This document shows positions 7,408 through 14,298 of a stretch of DNA of 34,960 bases, piece after piece. This stretch comes from a virus. Position numbers and translations under genes: made by a program. Every line of letters starts with the position of its first letter. Position 1 is the first letter of the stretch. The notes below the pieces were generated by a model that was not told the DNA's origin, searched no databases, and saw only the letters and a list, made by a program, of their open reading frames with translations. The DNA is taken from the IMG/VR virus record IMGVR_UViG_3300036715_000350, positions 1-34,960 of that record, one strand, 5' to 3'.

Positions 7408-7740
7408 CTAACAGCACATAAGCAAAAGCCCAAATCCCTCGCTAAAGCCAACGCTATTTGTGCCTTCGCTTATTTGCAAAACGTAGTGGCAATTTAACGA
7501 CCACGTCAATCCACGTTTACGGAAACCACCACGACATTTATGCGGACTTGGTGAATCAAAAGTATTTTGACCACATAAATCACAAGTATATTTTACTTTG
7601 CATTCATTATTTTCGCCCCTAACTTTACATTCACCTCCAATAGTGCATACCTTTCTTATAGCATCAGGTTTATTAAATTGCTTACTTTCGTAGGTATTAA
7701 CAATCTTTTTCGCTTCTAAATAATGTTTTTCTGTTATCAT
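7408..7740 (-). CDS. Cys-rich zinc-ribbon-like small protein
   Basis: A 110-residue protein with eight Cys/His in its central part: Cys32, 38, 47, 53, 56, His67, Cys69 and 84, including 'CDLCGQNTF' and 'HKC'. This pattern would suit a zinc ribbon, perhaps nucleic-acid or protein binding. The final 25 residues, ending in 'GFGLLLMCC', run into the repeat-bearing joint and may be an extension read from non-coding sequence. No family recognised. Confidence 0.5.
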   Translation of the reverse strand: MITEKHYLEAKKIVNTYESKQFNKPDAIRKVCTIGGECKVRGENNECKVKYTCDLCGQNTFDSPSPHKCRGGFRKRGLTWSLNCHYVLQISEGTNSVGFSEGFGLLLMCC

Positions 7741-7845
7741 AATTTTTCGTCTTTAAATCGCAACTAAATAAACCTGCAAAACGTTATGTGCAATAAAATT
7801 TTTAATAATTATTTTTCCCATTGCACTCTAAATTTTTTTCAAAAA
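7741..7845. other. Non-coding joint between two minus-strand genes
   Basis: About 105 bp with no gene, very AT-rich. On the minus strand it holds a 7-bp inverted repeat, GTGCAAT ... ATTGCAC, separated by an A/T-rich loop of about two dozen bases just after the methyltransferase stop. This could end the methyltransferase transcript or belong to a cassette joint. A near-match to the GCACATAA part of the neighbouring joint at 7411-7418 is also present. Confidence 0.35.
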
Positions 7846-8715
7846 TTAAAAAGGTTTATAAAACACCAATACATTTTGATGAACCTTAACTATTTTCTTT
7901 GATGCTTCAAAAATTCTTGGAACTCTAATAGCTGCGCTGCCAATATTATTTTGTAAAATCATTTCGTTATAAAATTTCATACCGCAATCTAAAAATGCCC
8001 TTTTTGTATCTCCTACAAAATCTAAATAATACCCTTTTTTATCTCTCACTTCGCCAACTACAAAAATAGCGTAACATTTAGGCTTTAATTTTTCTATCGA
8101 CAACGCTATAATTGACCTGTATTTTATTTTAAAATCTTCATAATACATATTACTCAAATCTTCTTTTAAGTCGCTATAAACTTCTAAATTTGCGTATGGC
8201 GGGCAACTAAACACTAAATCATATTTAGGCATTAATTCAGTTATAACTTTTTCACTATCTCCACAATACCATTGTGGCTGATTATTTACTTCTAATATAT
8301 TTAAACCTTGCTCTCGATTATTTTCTACTTGCTCACTTCTTAATTCAATACCTGTATAATTAAATCCTAAATAATTTGCTACAATTCCACGAACAGAACC
8401 ACCAGCAAAAGGGTCAAGTATCATTCCATTTTCAGGGCAAAACCAATTATACATTAATTCAGTAAGTGTGGGGTCAAATACTGATATTCCCTTATGGCTT
8501 TCTTTTCCACCTTGCACCTTCGCGCAAGTTGATGAAAATCCTAATAAATTTTTATCCCTTCCAACTTCACTTTGTAATCCTAATGCCATCCACTTTCTTT
8601 TCCTGTTAATCCAATGCCCTGTTGTTGTATTTAAAATACTTACTGGCACTTCTCCGTATTTTTCACGAAGTAGTACATTCTTTATTACATCATTTCCAAA
8701 TAAATCTTTTTCCAT
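7846..8715 (-). CDS. DNA methyltransferase (N6-adenine/N4-cytosine type), orphan
   Basis: A protein of 289 residues from ATG 8715. An in-frame ATG at 8745 would add 10 Lys-rich residues; 8715 is chosen because it lies 4 nt after the stop of a short leader frame. The SAM-binding motif I is 'DPFAGGS' (101-107) and the catalytic motif IV is 'SCPPY' (170-174). Motif I therefore precedes motif IV, unlike the beta-class domain fused to the helicase at 11844. 'TGIELRSEQ' is the acidic strand-2 motif. No restriction enzyme lies beside it, so protection of phage DNA or regulation is inferred. The target site cannot be read. Confidence 0.85.
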   Translation of the reverse strand: MEKDLFGNDVIKNVLLREKYGEVPVSILNTTTGHWINRKRKWMALGLQSEVGRDKNLLGFSSTCAKVQGGKESHKGISVFDPTLTELMYNWFCPENGMILDPFAGGSVRGIVANYLGFNYTGIELRSEQVENNREQGLNILEVNNQPQWYCGDSEKVITELMPKYDLVFSCPPYANLEVYSDLKEDLSNMYYEDFKIKYRSIIALSIEKLKPKCYAIFVVGEVRDKKGYYLDFVGDTKRAFLDCGMKFYNEMILQNNIGSAAIRVPRIFEASKKIVKVHQNVLVFYKPF

Positions 8716-8719
8716 ATTG

Positions 8720-8770
8720 TTACTTTTTTTTTGCTTCATCTTCAATTTGTTTTTTAAGTTCTTTTATCAT
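8720..8770 (-). CDS. Possible 16-residue leader peptide before the methyltransferase
   Basis: A minus-strand frame, MIKELKKQIEDEAKKK, from ATG 8770 (the end of repeat copy B) to TAA at 8720. It ends 4 nt before ATG 8715 of the methyltransferase. The repeat places this ATG where copy A places the start of a real gene, so ribosomes may start here and re-initiate at 8715. A remnant of a lost cassette gene is another reading. Very short, so uncertain. Confidence 0.3.
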   Translation of the reverse strand: MIKELKKQIEDEAKKK

Positions 8771-8837
8771 GTTACTTTGTTTTACTTCGTTTATTTCGGG
8801 ATATACGCATTGCGTATATTGAGATGTTAGTAGCAAT
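8768..8837 (-). repeat. Gene-joint direct repeat, copy B
   Basis: The second copy of the repeat at 6931-7001. Minus-strand order is the same: the stop of the upstream gene (TAC TAA at about 8832-8827), CATCTCAATATACGC, the inverted element, the AT-rich leader and a terminal ATG. Both the shared length and the placement between stop and start are directly visible. Confidence 0.8.
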
Positions 8838-9015
8838 TAATTGAGTGGTTTTGAATCAATGTTTTTAGATACAACCTAATTCTCGTCGGCTTTTCAAGAT
8901 GCTCAAAAAACAAGTCAGCCATCTTCTCAGCAGTTCTCAGCTGCGCCTTTGTTTTGCAGCTCACGATAGTGGCAATGCACTTATCGTAGGCTCTGTTTAA
9001 TTGGTAGTCGTTCAT
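8827..9015 (-). CDS. Small helical hypothetical protein
   Basis: A 62-residue basic, helical protein ('KTKAQLRTAEKMADLFFEHL'). Its ATG overlaps the stop of the gene at 9015-9350 by 1 nt, so the two are probably co-translated. Its last codons and stop lie inside repeat copy B. Function unknown. Confidence 0.6.
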   Translation of the reverse strand: MNDYQLNRAYDKCIATIVSCKTKAQLRTAEKMADLFFEHLEKPTRIRLYLKTLIQNHSINCY

Positions 9016-9350
9016 TATAGTAAAGATTTAATTACGTTTTCGATTACTTTGTATTCGCTTTCGCTGCATTCTATTTTGTCGCCTTTGCTGGTGTAGTAAA
9101 ATGCTTCGATAACCTCTTCTAAGTCGGTTGTGTATTCATCATAACCTTGCTCTTCGTAAGTGTCGGCTACGCTCTCGGTCATTGTTGAACGAATAGTTGC
9201 ATTAATAACTAACTGCATATTTCCGCGTGTCAATTCTACTTCAAAAGAATCGAAGTCATAATCGCCAACAGAATCAAAGTTAAAATTTAATTTTTCAATA
9301 GCGCGAACAATCTCGCGTCTGTTTTCAAGGAATACATTGATGTCGTACAT
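9015..9350 (-). CDS. Hypothetical acidic protein
   Basis: A 111-residue protein taken from ATG 9350 (MYDINVFLENRREIVRAIEK), which comes 1 nt after the TAA of the upstream gene. An upstream in-frame start at 9386 would overlap that gene. It is strongly acidic with Asp/Glu/Tyr clusters ('DTYEEQGYDEYTTDLEEVIE'). Acidity of this kind can point to DNA mimicry, as in some anti-restriction proteins, but nothing more specific supports that here. Confidence 0.6.
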   Translation of the reverse strand: MYDINVFLENRREIVRAIEKLNFNFDSVGDYDFDSFEVELTRGNMQLVINATIRSTMTESVADTYEEQGYDEYTTDLEEVIEAFYYTSKGDKIECSESEYKVIENVIKSLL

Positions 9351-9351
9351 A

Positions 9352-9498
9352 TTATTTGCCTTTAACAAGTGTATAACTAACCTCACCGTTCTTTGTTAAT
9401 ATAGCGCAGTCTTTTATAAAGCCTCTCGCTATTGACACTTTAGAGAAATTAATCTCTCTTACTTCTTTTCCTTCTTGTCTGATTACTGTTGCTTTCAT
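9352..9498 (-). CDS. Small hypothetical early protein
   Basis: A protein of 48 residues from ATG 9498 (MKATVIRQEGKEVREINFSK). The upstream in-frame ATG at 9555 is rejected because the promoter -7 box (9526-9533) lies between the two. It is the first gene of the leftward operon, with a leader of about 20 nt. Short beta-type protein, no known motif. Confidence 0.6.
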   Translation of the reverse strand: MKATVIRQEGKEVREINFSKVSIARGFIKDCAILTKNGEVSYTLVKGK

Positions 9499-9525
9499 AA
9501 TATAAGTATTTGTTTGTTTGTTTAG

Positions 9526-9555
9526 CAAATATAGGAATGTTATTTGGATATTCAA
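9526..9555 (-). promoter_or_regulatory. Leftward early promoter
   Basis: On the minus strand, -33 TTG (9555-9553), a 19-base spacer, then a perfect -7 box TATATTTG (9533-9526). This is the Bacteroidota sigma-ABfr pattern. It drives the minus-strand accessory genes and stands back to back with the rightward promoter at 9617. Confidence 0.7.
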
Positions 9556-9563
9556 TAAAAAAC

Positions 9564-9639
9564 ATTAATAAAGTTTATCAACAATATAATGTTTATAACT
9601 TATTTTATTTATTTTGTTTGTTAATTAATAAAGTTTGTC
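9564..9639 (+). promoter_or_regulatory. Candidate operators: duplicated 16-bp motif
   Basis: ATTAATAAAGTTTATC at 9564-9579 and ATTAATAAAGTTTGTC at 9624-9639 match at 15 of 16 bases and are exactly 60 bp apart, close to whole helical turns. The second copy fills the spacer of the rightward promoter. A third element, AACATTA ... TAATGTT, forms an inverted repeat between them. The arrangement suggests a repressor or activator acting on both promoters. Confidence 0.5.
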
Positions 9640-9647
9640 TATATTTG
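9617..9647 (+). promoter_or_regulatory. Rightward early promoter
   Basis: -33 box TTTG (9617-9620), a 19-base spacer and a perfect -7 box TATATTTG (9640-9647). The first start codon downstream is ATG 9674, giving a leader of about 20 nt. It heads the recombination genes. Confidence 0.75.
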
Positions 9648-9673
9648 CTCTATAACAACTTAAATCAAATTTT

Positions 9674-9829
9674 ATGAAAACAAACATTTGCACAAAAAAA
9701 GAAGCTCTTGCATCAGCAAGGGATTACTTTGGCAGAAAATTATTAAGAGGAGTAGATATTAGTATAATGGGCGGTAATAATCCGTATTGGTTATTTATTT
9801 TTAAAGGTCAATCTTTTGAAATTAGATAA
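9674..9829 (+). CDS. Small hypothetical early protein
   Basis: A frame of 51 codons from ATG 9674 to TAA 9827, first after the rightward early promoter. Helical N-terminus ('KKEALASARDYFGRKLL') and beta-type C-terminus ('NNPYWLFIFKGQSFEIR'). The start context is an A-rich leader (TAAATCAAATTTT). Function unknown; a first-expressed takeover protein is possible by position alone. Confidence 0.65.
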   Translation: MKTNICTKKEALASARDYFGRKLLRGVDISIMGGNNPYWLFIFKGQSFEIR

Positions 9830-9856
9830 TCAATATTTTTAAAAAAAATAAACAAA

Positions 9857-10042
9857 ATGGAAAAAAAAGAACTATTAAAACAAGCAAATTTCGCCCGTTT
9901 GGTGAATCAATCTCCTGTGCGCATCTATTATTTAATTGAAACGCGAAGGCTGCCCGTTACCACTATTGACGGGGTAAACTTTATCGAAGCAAGTGAGGAA
10001 AATATAAACATTGCTAAACGTAAAACAAATGATAAAAAGTAA
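9857..10042 (+). CDS. Small helix-turn-helix protein, excisionase-like fold candidate
   Basis: A 61-residue protein. 'NFARLVNQSPVRIYYLIETR' reads as a helix-turn-helix (or winged-helix, Xis/MerR-like) recognition unit, followed by a short strand 'RLPVTTIDGVNFI' and a basic tail. It is a plausible regulator of the divergent promoters just upstream. No integrase accompanies it, so an excision role is unlikely. The 3' end overlaps the next gene by 14 nt. Confidence 0.6.
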   Translation: MEKKELLKQANFARLVNQSPVRIYYLIETRRLPVTTIDGVNFIEASEENINIAKRKTNDKK

Positions 10043-10229
10043 AATCAATGAAACAATCGACCTAATCGGCGATTTAGATTTCAACATTCGCTGGGTGCAG
10101 CGCAAAATAGCACAAAAGAATTACAGCACCTTTAAGTGTATTCAGCATCAGGAATTAATTCAACAGATGGTGTTAAAACGATTAAAAGAGCGTTACAATA
10201 AAGCAGTCGGTCAATTATTAATTTATTAA
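10029..10229 (+). CDS. Small helical hypothetical protein
   Basis: A 66-residue protein from ATG 10029, which overlaps the stop region of the upstream gene by 14 nt. A TTG at 10011 would lengthen the overlap and is less likely. It is basic and helical, with 'RWVQRKIAQKNYSTFKC'. It precedes the recombination pair by 11 nt. Function unknown. Confidence 0.6.
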   Translation: MIKSKINETIDLIGDLDFNIRWVQRKIAQKNYSTFKCIQHQELIQQMVLKRLKERYNKAVGQLLIY

Positions 10230-10240
10230 AATCAAAAAAT

Positions 10241-10918
10241 ATGGAAAACAAACAAACAACAATCGAAGAAGTTCAGCCAGTAGCAGAAGCAACGGCAGAA
10301 CAACAAGTGGAAGCAACAGAGGAAATTAAATTTTCCGTTATGCAAAACAATCAAACAGACCTTAGCACATTTGGCAACAAAGAAGGATTTGAGCATTCAA
10401 TGAGGGTAGCAAAAGCACTAAGTGTTAGCGACCTTGTGCCAGCTCAATATAAAGGAAATATATCTAACTGCCTTATTGCCTTAGATGTTGCGCGTAGAGT
10501 GGGCGCAAGTGAGTTAATGGTGATGCAGAACTTATACATAGTTCACGGTAAGCCAGCTTGGAGTTCTCAATTTTTAATAGCGACATTAAACGCGTGTAGA
10601 AAGTTTTCACCACTACGTTATGAGGAAGACGATAAGAACGGCGGTAGATGCAGAGGTGTTGCGATTGATTTAAGCACAGGCGAAAGATTAGAAGGTGTGT
10701 GGGTTACTATGGAGATGGCAGCAGCGGAAAAGTGGATTGATAAAGCTGGAAGCAAATGGAAAACAATGCCGCAGTTAATGATGCGCTACCGAGCGGCTGC
10801 ATTCTTTACGCGTCAATTTGCCCCTGAGGTGTCAATGGGAATAATGACAAGCGAGGAAGTGATTGATATTACACCAATTCAAAACCAAAAACCAACGAAC
10901 CAATGGACGCAAGATTAA
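10241..10918 (+). CDS. RecT-like single-strand annealing protein
   Basis: A 225-residue protein. After an acidic N-terminus (1-30), the core 'LVPAQYKGNISNCLIALDVA' and 'VMQNLYIVHGKPAWSSQFLI' followed by 'MPQLMMRYRAAAFFTRQFAP' matches the pattern of RecT-type annealing proteins of Bacteroidota phages. The protein would coat resected single strands and anneal them. It overlaps the YqaJ exonuclease gene by 16 nt, the usual pairing of annealing protein and exonuclease. Family call by recalled pattern, not alignment. Confidence 0.75.
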   Translation: MENKQTTIEEVQPVAEATAEQQVEATEEIKFSVMQNNQTDLSTFGNKEGFEHSMRVAKALSVSDLVPAQYKGNISNCLIALDVARRVGASELMVMQNLYIVHGKPAWSSQFLIATLNACRKFSPLRYEEDDKNGGRCRGVAIDLSTGERLEGVWVTMEMAAAEKWIDKAGSKWKTMPQLMMRYRAAAFFTRQFAPEVSMGIMTSEEVIDITPIQNQKPTNQWTQD

Positions 10919-11547
10919 TCATTGAAGCGGAACAGCGTAGCCCCGAGTGGCACGCTGCCCGTTTAGGTGTTTTCACCTCATCGGAAATTTACAGACTAAT
11001 GACCAAGCCTAAATTGAAAGGTGAAGTGTTAAGCGAGGGCGCTAAGACGTACATCATGGAAAAGGTTGCCGAAAGTTTAACGGGTATTTGTGAAGATGTA
11101 TTTATTACTCAAGCGATGCATTGGGGAGTTGATAACGAACCGCTGGCAAAGAAACATTTAGCACGATTAAACAACTGGACTATCGAAGAAACTACCTTTA
11201 TCAAAGTTGAATCATTGAACTACGGTGGTAGTGGCGATGGTTGGATAAGAGAGATAAATGGCGCCCTGGAGGTTAAATGCTTAAATACCGTAAATCACCT
11301 GAGTGAGATTAGAGATAGCGAAGATTTTAAAAGTAATTTACCTAAGAGATTTTGGCAAGTTCTTTCAGATGCTTATTTGCGTGAGTGTGATGTGGCGGTG
11401 TTGGCTTGGTTTGACCCGAGAATACCCAACGACTTTGGATTATTTACTAAACAATTTAATGTTGAGCAAGAAGACGTTAACGAAATGCTGGAGAAGATTA
11501 AGCTGGCAAATGAATACTTTAAGCAACAAATTGAATATTTTAAATAA
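10903..11547 (+). CDS. YqaJ-type viral recombination exonuclease (lambda Exo-like)
   Basis: A 214-residue nuclease of the PD-(D/E)XK fold. It has the family entry motif 'QRSPEWHAARLG' (11-22), 'MHWGVDNEPLA' with Glu79, 'YGGSGDGWI' with Asp112, and 'LEVKC' with Glu123 and Lys125, which are the expected metal-binding and catalytic residues. It would resect double-stranded ends 5' to 3' and hand the 3' strand to the RecT-like partner encoded immediately upstream. Length is typical for the family. Confidence 0.9.
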   Translation: MDARLIIEAEQRSPEWHAARLGVFTSSEIYRLMTKPKLKGEVLSEGAKTYIMEKVAESLTGICEDVFITQAMHWGVDNEPLAKKHLARLNNWTIEETTFIKVESLNYGGSGDGWIREINGALEVKCLNTVNHLSEIRDSEDFKSNLPKRFWQVLSDAYLRECDVAVLAWFDPRIPNDFGLFTKQFNVEQEDVNEMLEKIKLANEYFKQQIEYFK

Positions 11548-11565
11548 AAACTAAAAACAAGCAAA

Positions 11566-11664
11566 ATGAAAAAAGGGTATTGGTGCAAAAAACGCGAGCT
11601 GGTTTTAACCGCTCATTTGCAGACCGATACCTCTTTGATAGATTTGATTGATGAAATGTTTTAA
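11566..11664 (+). CDS. Very small hypothetical protein
   Basis: A frame of 32 codons from ATG 11566, after the A-rich leader AAAAACAAGCAAA, to TAA 11662. It reads MKKGYWCKKRELVLTAHLQT and so on. It fills the gap between the exonuclease gene and the next promoter. The start context is good; the function is unknown. Confidence 0.45.
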   Translation: MKKGYWCKKRELVLTAHLQTDTSLIDLIDEMF

Positions 11665-11668
11665 TAAG

Positions 11669-11843
11669 TTTGCAAAATCAAAATACTTTGCATACTTTTA
11701 CAAAATCAAATAAACGGCGTTCTTTCCCTCTTAGTTTAATTACAGAACATTTTATAGTTAAGAATGGATACAACTCTATAAAAAAAGTGTGTGCGAGATT
11801 CATGCAGAGGCATTTTATAAACAAACAAAAAACAAACAAAAAA
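11669..11843 (+). promoter_or_regulatory. Promoter and long leader of the helicase-methylase gene
   Basis: -33 TTTG (11669-11672), a 20-base spacer and an imperfect -7 box TACTTTTA (11693-11700); the -33 flank TTTGCAAAATCAAAATA matches the promoter at 16759. About 140 bases of leader follow up to ATG 11844. The frame is open through the leader from a TTG at 11670, but that reading begins inside the promoter and is rejected. I see no strong hairpin in the leader. Confidence 0.5.
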
Positions 11844-14003
11844 ATGGATTATTTAGAGTTCTTAGAAAAAAAACAAAAGAAGCACATCGAAAGTGGCTTT
11901 GAAGTTAATGATAATGATTTAAACAATAACCTATTCCCGTTTCAAAGATTCATAGTTAAGCGCGCTTTGAAAGCTGGCAAGTATGCAATATTTGCCGATT
12001 GTGGTTTAGGTAAAACATTGATGCAATTAACATTTGCAGAGAATGTAGCAAAGCACACTAGTAAGCCTGTATTAATACTTGCACCTTTAGCAGTTAAAGG
12101 TCAAACGCTAAACGAGGCTAAAAGATTTGGAATAGATACTACTAACATAGTAATTCAAAACTATGAGCAACTAGATAATATTGATTCTAATATTTTTGGC
12201 GGTATCGTTTTAGATGAAAGTTCTATCCTTAAAAACTTTGAAGGTGAAACAAAAAAGAATATTATCGATAAGTTTAAAAACACACCTTACAAATTAGCTT
12301 GTACTGCAACACCTTCACCGAACGACCCGATGGAACTTGGAAATCATAGCGAGTTCTTAGATGTTATGGGTAGAAATGAAATGCTCGCAATGTACTTTGT
12401 TCACGATGGCGGAGAAACGGCAAAATGGAGGCTTAAAGGTCATGCGGTTAAAACATTTTATCAATTCATAGGAACGTGGGCGATAATGCTTAACAAGCCA
12501 CAGGATATAGGATTTACTATGGAAGGCTATAACTTGCCTACTCTTAATATTTTAGAGCGTAAAATAGTAACACCTAAACGCGATAACGGTCAGCTATTTA
12601 ATGATGCAATTATTTCAGCTACTAACTTTAATCAAGAGTTGAGGTTAACTAAGATTGAAAGAATGGAAGATGCTATATCATTAGTAAATAATAGCGATGA
12701 AAATTTTATTATCTGGATTAAGCAAAATGAAGAAGGCGAATACTTAAAGAAACTAATACCTGGTGCTGTCGAGGTGAAAGGTTCAGATAGTTCAGAGTAC
12801 AAAGAAAAGATGCTTTTAGGTTTTGCGAATAATGAATTCAGAGTTCTTATAACTAAAACTAAAATAGCCTCATTTGGTATGAACTATCAAAATTGCCGAA
12901 ATCAAATATTTGCTTCTTTAGATTTTAGCTTTGAAGGATTATACCAAGCAATAAGACGTTCTTATAGGTTCGGACAAAAGAATGAAGTTAATATTCATTT
13001 AATTACTACCGACACAATGGCAAACGTAAAACAATCAATAGATAACAAACAAAAACAATTTGAACTTATGCAAGACGAAATGAGCAAAGCGATTAACGCT
13101 AACTTAAACAACGAACTGATGAATATCGGTAATGTTGACACAACAGAAGAAACAAATGAATTCTATCACATTAAACGTGGCGACTGCATCCAATTAATTA
13201 AGGATGTGCCTAGTGAATCGGTAGGGTTAAGTGTATTTTCTCCACCGTTTGCTGAGCTTTACACCTATTCTAGCCATTTAGAGGATATGGGTAATAGTAA
13301 AGACTACAATGAATTTTTGACTCAATTTGGATTCTTGATAAAAGAATTATACAGAGTAATGCAAAGCGGTAGAAATGTTGCAGTTCATTGCATGGATTTA
13401 CCTATTCAAAAAGGGAAAGAAGGCTTCATTGGGTTGCGTGACTTTAGCGGATTACTTTTAAAAGCATTTGGTGAAGCTGGATTTATTTATCATTCACGAA
13501 TTACTATTTGGAAAGATCCAGTTGTAGAAATGCAAAGAACTAAGGCGCTTGGTTTACTTCATAAGCAAGTAAAAAAAGATAGCACTATGAGCCGCGTGGG
13601 TATTCCTGACTATGTTATGGTATTTAGAAAAGATGGTGAAAGAACTAATCCAGTAACAAACACTAATATACCAGTTGATTTGTGGCAAAAAATAGCTTCG
13701 CCAGTGTGGATGGATATTGATTATGGTAATACTTTACAAGGTTATAGAAATGGTCGTGAAGAAAATGATGAAAAGCATATTTGCCCGTTACAATTAGATA
13801 CTATTGAGCGTTTGATATTGCTTTATTCTAACGAAGGTGATACGGTACTTACTCCATTTATGGGTATTGGTAGCGAGGTTTTTCAAGCTGTTAAAATGAA
13901 TAGAAAGGCTATTGGTTTTGAACTTAAAGAAAGCTACTACCAACAAGCTAAAAAGAATGTGCAAAGCGCGGTATTGGAAAAGTCACAATCAACACTATTT
14001 TAA
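11844..14003 (+). CDS. SNF2-like helicase fused to a DNA methyltransferase
   Basis: A 719-residue two-part enzyme. The N-terminal part is a superfamily 2 SNF2-type translocase: Walker A 'ADCGLGKT' (51-58), motif II 'LDESS' (123-127), motif III 'CTATPSP' (153-159) and motif VI 'QAIRRSYRFGQ' (368-378). The C-terminal part is a beta-class N6/N4 methylase: catalytic 'SPPF' (466-469) first, then SAM motif I 'TPFMGIGS' (670-677) and 'GFELKESYY'. The ATG at 11844 is chosen for its A-rich leader. The methylase would modify phage DNA while the motor moves along it; this is inferred. No nuclease domain is visible, so it is not a complete restriction enzyme. Confidence 0.9.
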   Translation: MDYLEFLEKKQKKHIESGFEVNDNDLNNNLFPFQRFIVKRALKAGKYAIFADCGLGKTLMQLTFAENVAKHTSKPVLILAPLAVKGQTLNEAKRFGIDTTNIVIQNYEQLDNIDSNIFGGIVLDESSILKNFEGETKKNIIDKFKNTPYKLACTATPSPNDPMELGNHSEFLDVMGRNEMLAMYFVHDGGETAKWRLKGHAVKTFYQFIGTWAIMLNKPQDIGFTMEGYNLPTLNILERKIVTPKRDNGQLFNDAIISATNFNQELRLTKIERMEDAISLVNNSDENFIIWIKQNEEGEYLKKLIPGAVEVKGSDSSEYKEKMLLGFANNEFRVLITKTKIASFGMNYQNCRNQIFASLDFSFEGLYQAIRRSYRFGQKNEVNIHLITTDTMANVKQSIDNKQKQFELMQDEMSKAINANLNNELMNIGNVDTTEETNEFYHIKRGDCIQLIKDVPSESVGLSVFSPPFAELYTYSSHLEDMGNSKDYNEFLTQFGFLIKELYRVMQSGRNVAVHCMDLPIQKGKEGFIGLRDFSGLLLKAFGEAGFIYHSRITIWKDPVVEMQRTKALGLLHKQVKKDSTMSRVGIPDYVMVFRKDGERTNPVTNTNIPVDLWQKIASPVWMDIDYGNTLQGYRNGREENDEKHICPLQLDTIERLILLYSNEGDTVLTPFMGIGSEVFQAVKMNRKAIGFELKESYYQQAKKNVQSAVLEKSQSTLF

Positions 14004-14004
14004 T

Positions 14005-14280
14005 ATGCAAGAACTTATCAAACGTAACTACGATTCGATTGTGAATCGTGGTTACATAACATCAGGCACGACAGATTTAGAGTTTATTTGTAAAATTGAG
14101 GAGGAAGTAGAAGAGGCAATTTATGAATCATTGCTTCATCGAAAAGGTAAAGAAAACAATCTACGCGAAGAGTTAGCCGATGTTATTTTAACGTGCCTTA
14201 ATTACGCTCATCACTTCGGTATTGACATCGAAAAAGAACTACAAAGAAAGATTGAGAAAAACGAAAAGCGAAAGGATTAA
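14005..14280 (+). CDS. MazG-like nucleotide pyrophosphohydrolase
   Basis: A protein of 91 residues from ATG 14005, 1 nt after the helicase stop. It has the all-alpha MazG pattern: 'IEEEVEEAIYE' (metal-binding Glu cluster), 'LREELADVILTCLNYAHHFG' (ELADV motif) and a final 'IDIEKELQRKIEKNEKR'. Such enzymes hydrolyse NTPs/dNTPs to the monophosphate; phage forms may adjust nucleotide pools or alarmone levels. Substrate not determinable. It is the last gene before the structured leader. Confidence 0.8.
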   Translation: MQELIKRNYDSIVNRGYITSGTTDLEFICKIEEEVEEAIYESLLHRKGKENNLREELADVILTCLNYAHHFGIDIEKELQRKIEKNEKRKD

Positions 14281-14284
14281 TTTG

Positions 14285-14292
14285 TATATTTG
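14285..14292 (+). promoter_or_regulatory. Promoter -7 box before the structured leader
   Basis: A perfect TATATTTG just after the MazG-like gene. No good -33 TTTG stands at the right distance, so it may need an activator. Transcription would begin near 14299, at the foot of the structured leader. Confidence 0.5.
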
Positions 14293-14298
14293 TGCATC

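Noticed and set aside
8468-8830. Plus-strand Phe-rich frames opposite the methyltransferase start
   Set aside because: They are antisense to the methyltransferase and to the repeat; composition is typical of shadow frames.
11670-11843. In-frame N-terminal extension of the helicase-methylase from TTG 11670
   Set aside because: The extension begins inside the promoter, has no family similarity, and ATG 11844 has the A-rich leader usual in this genome.
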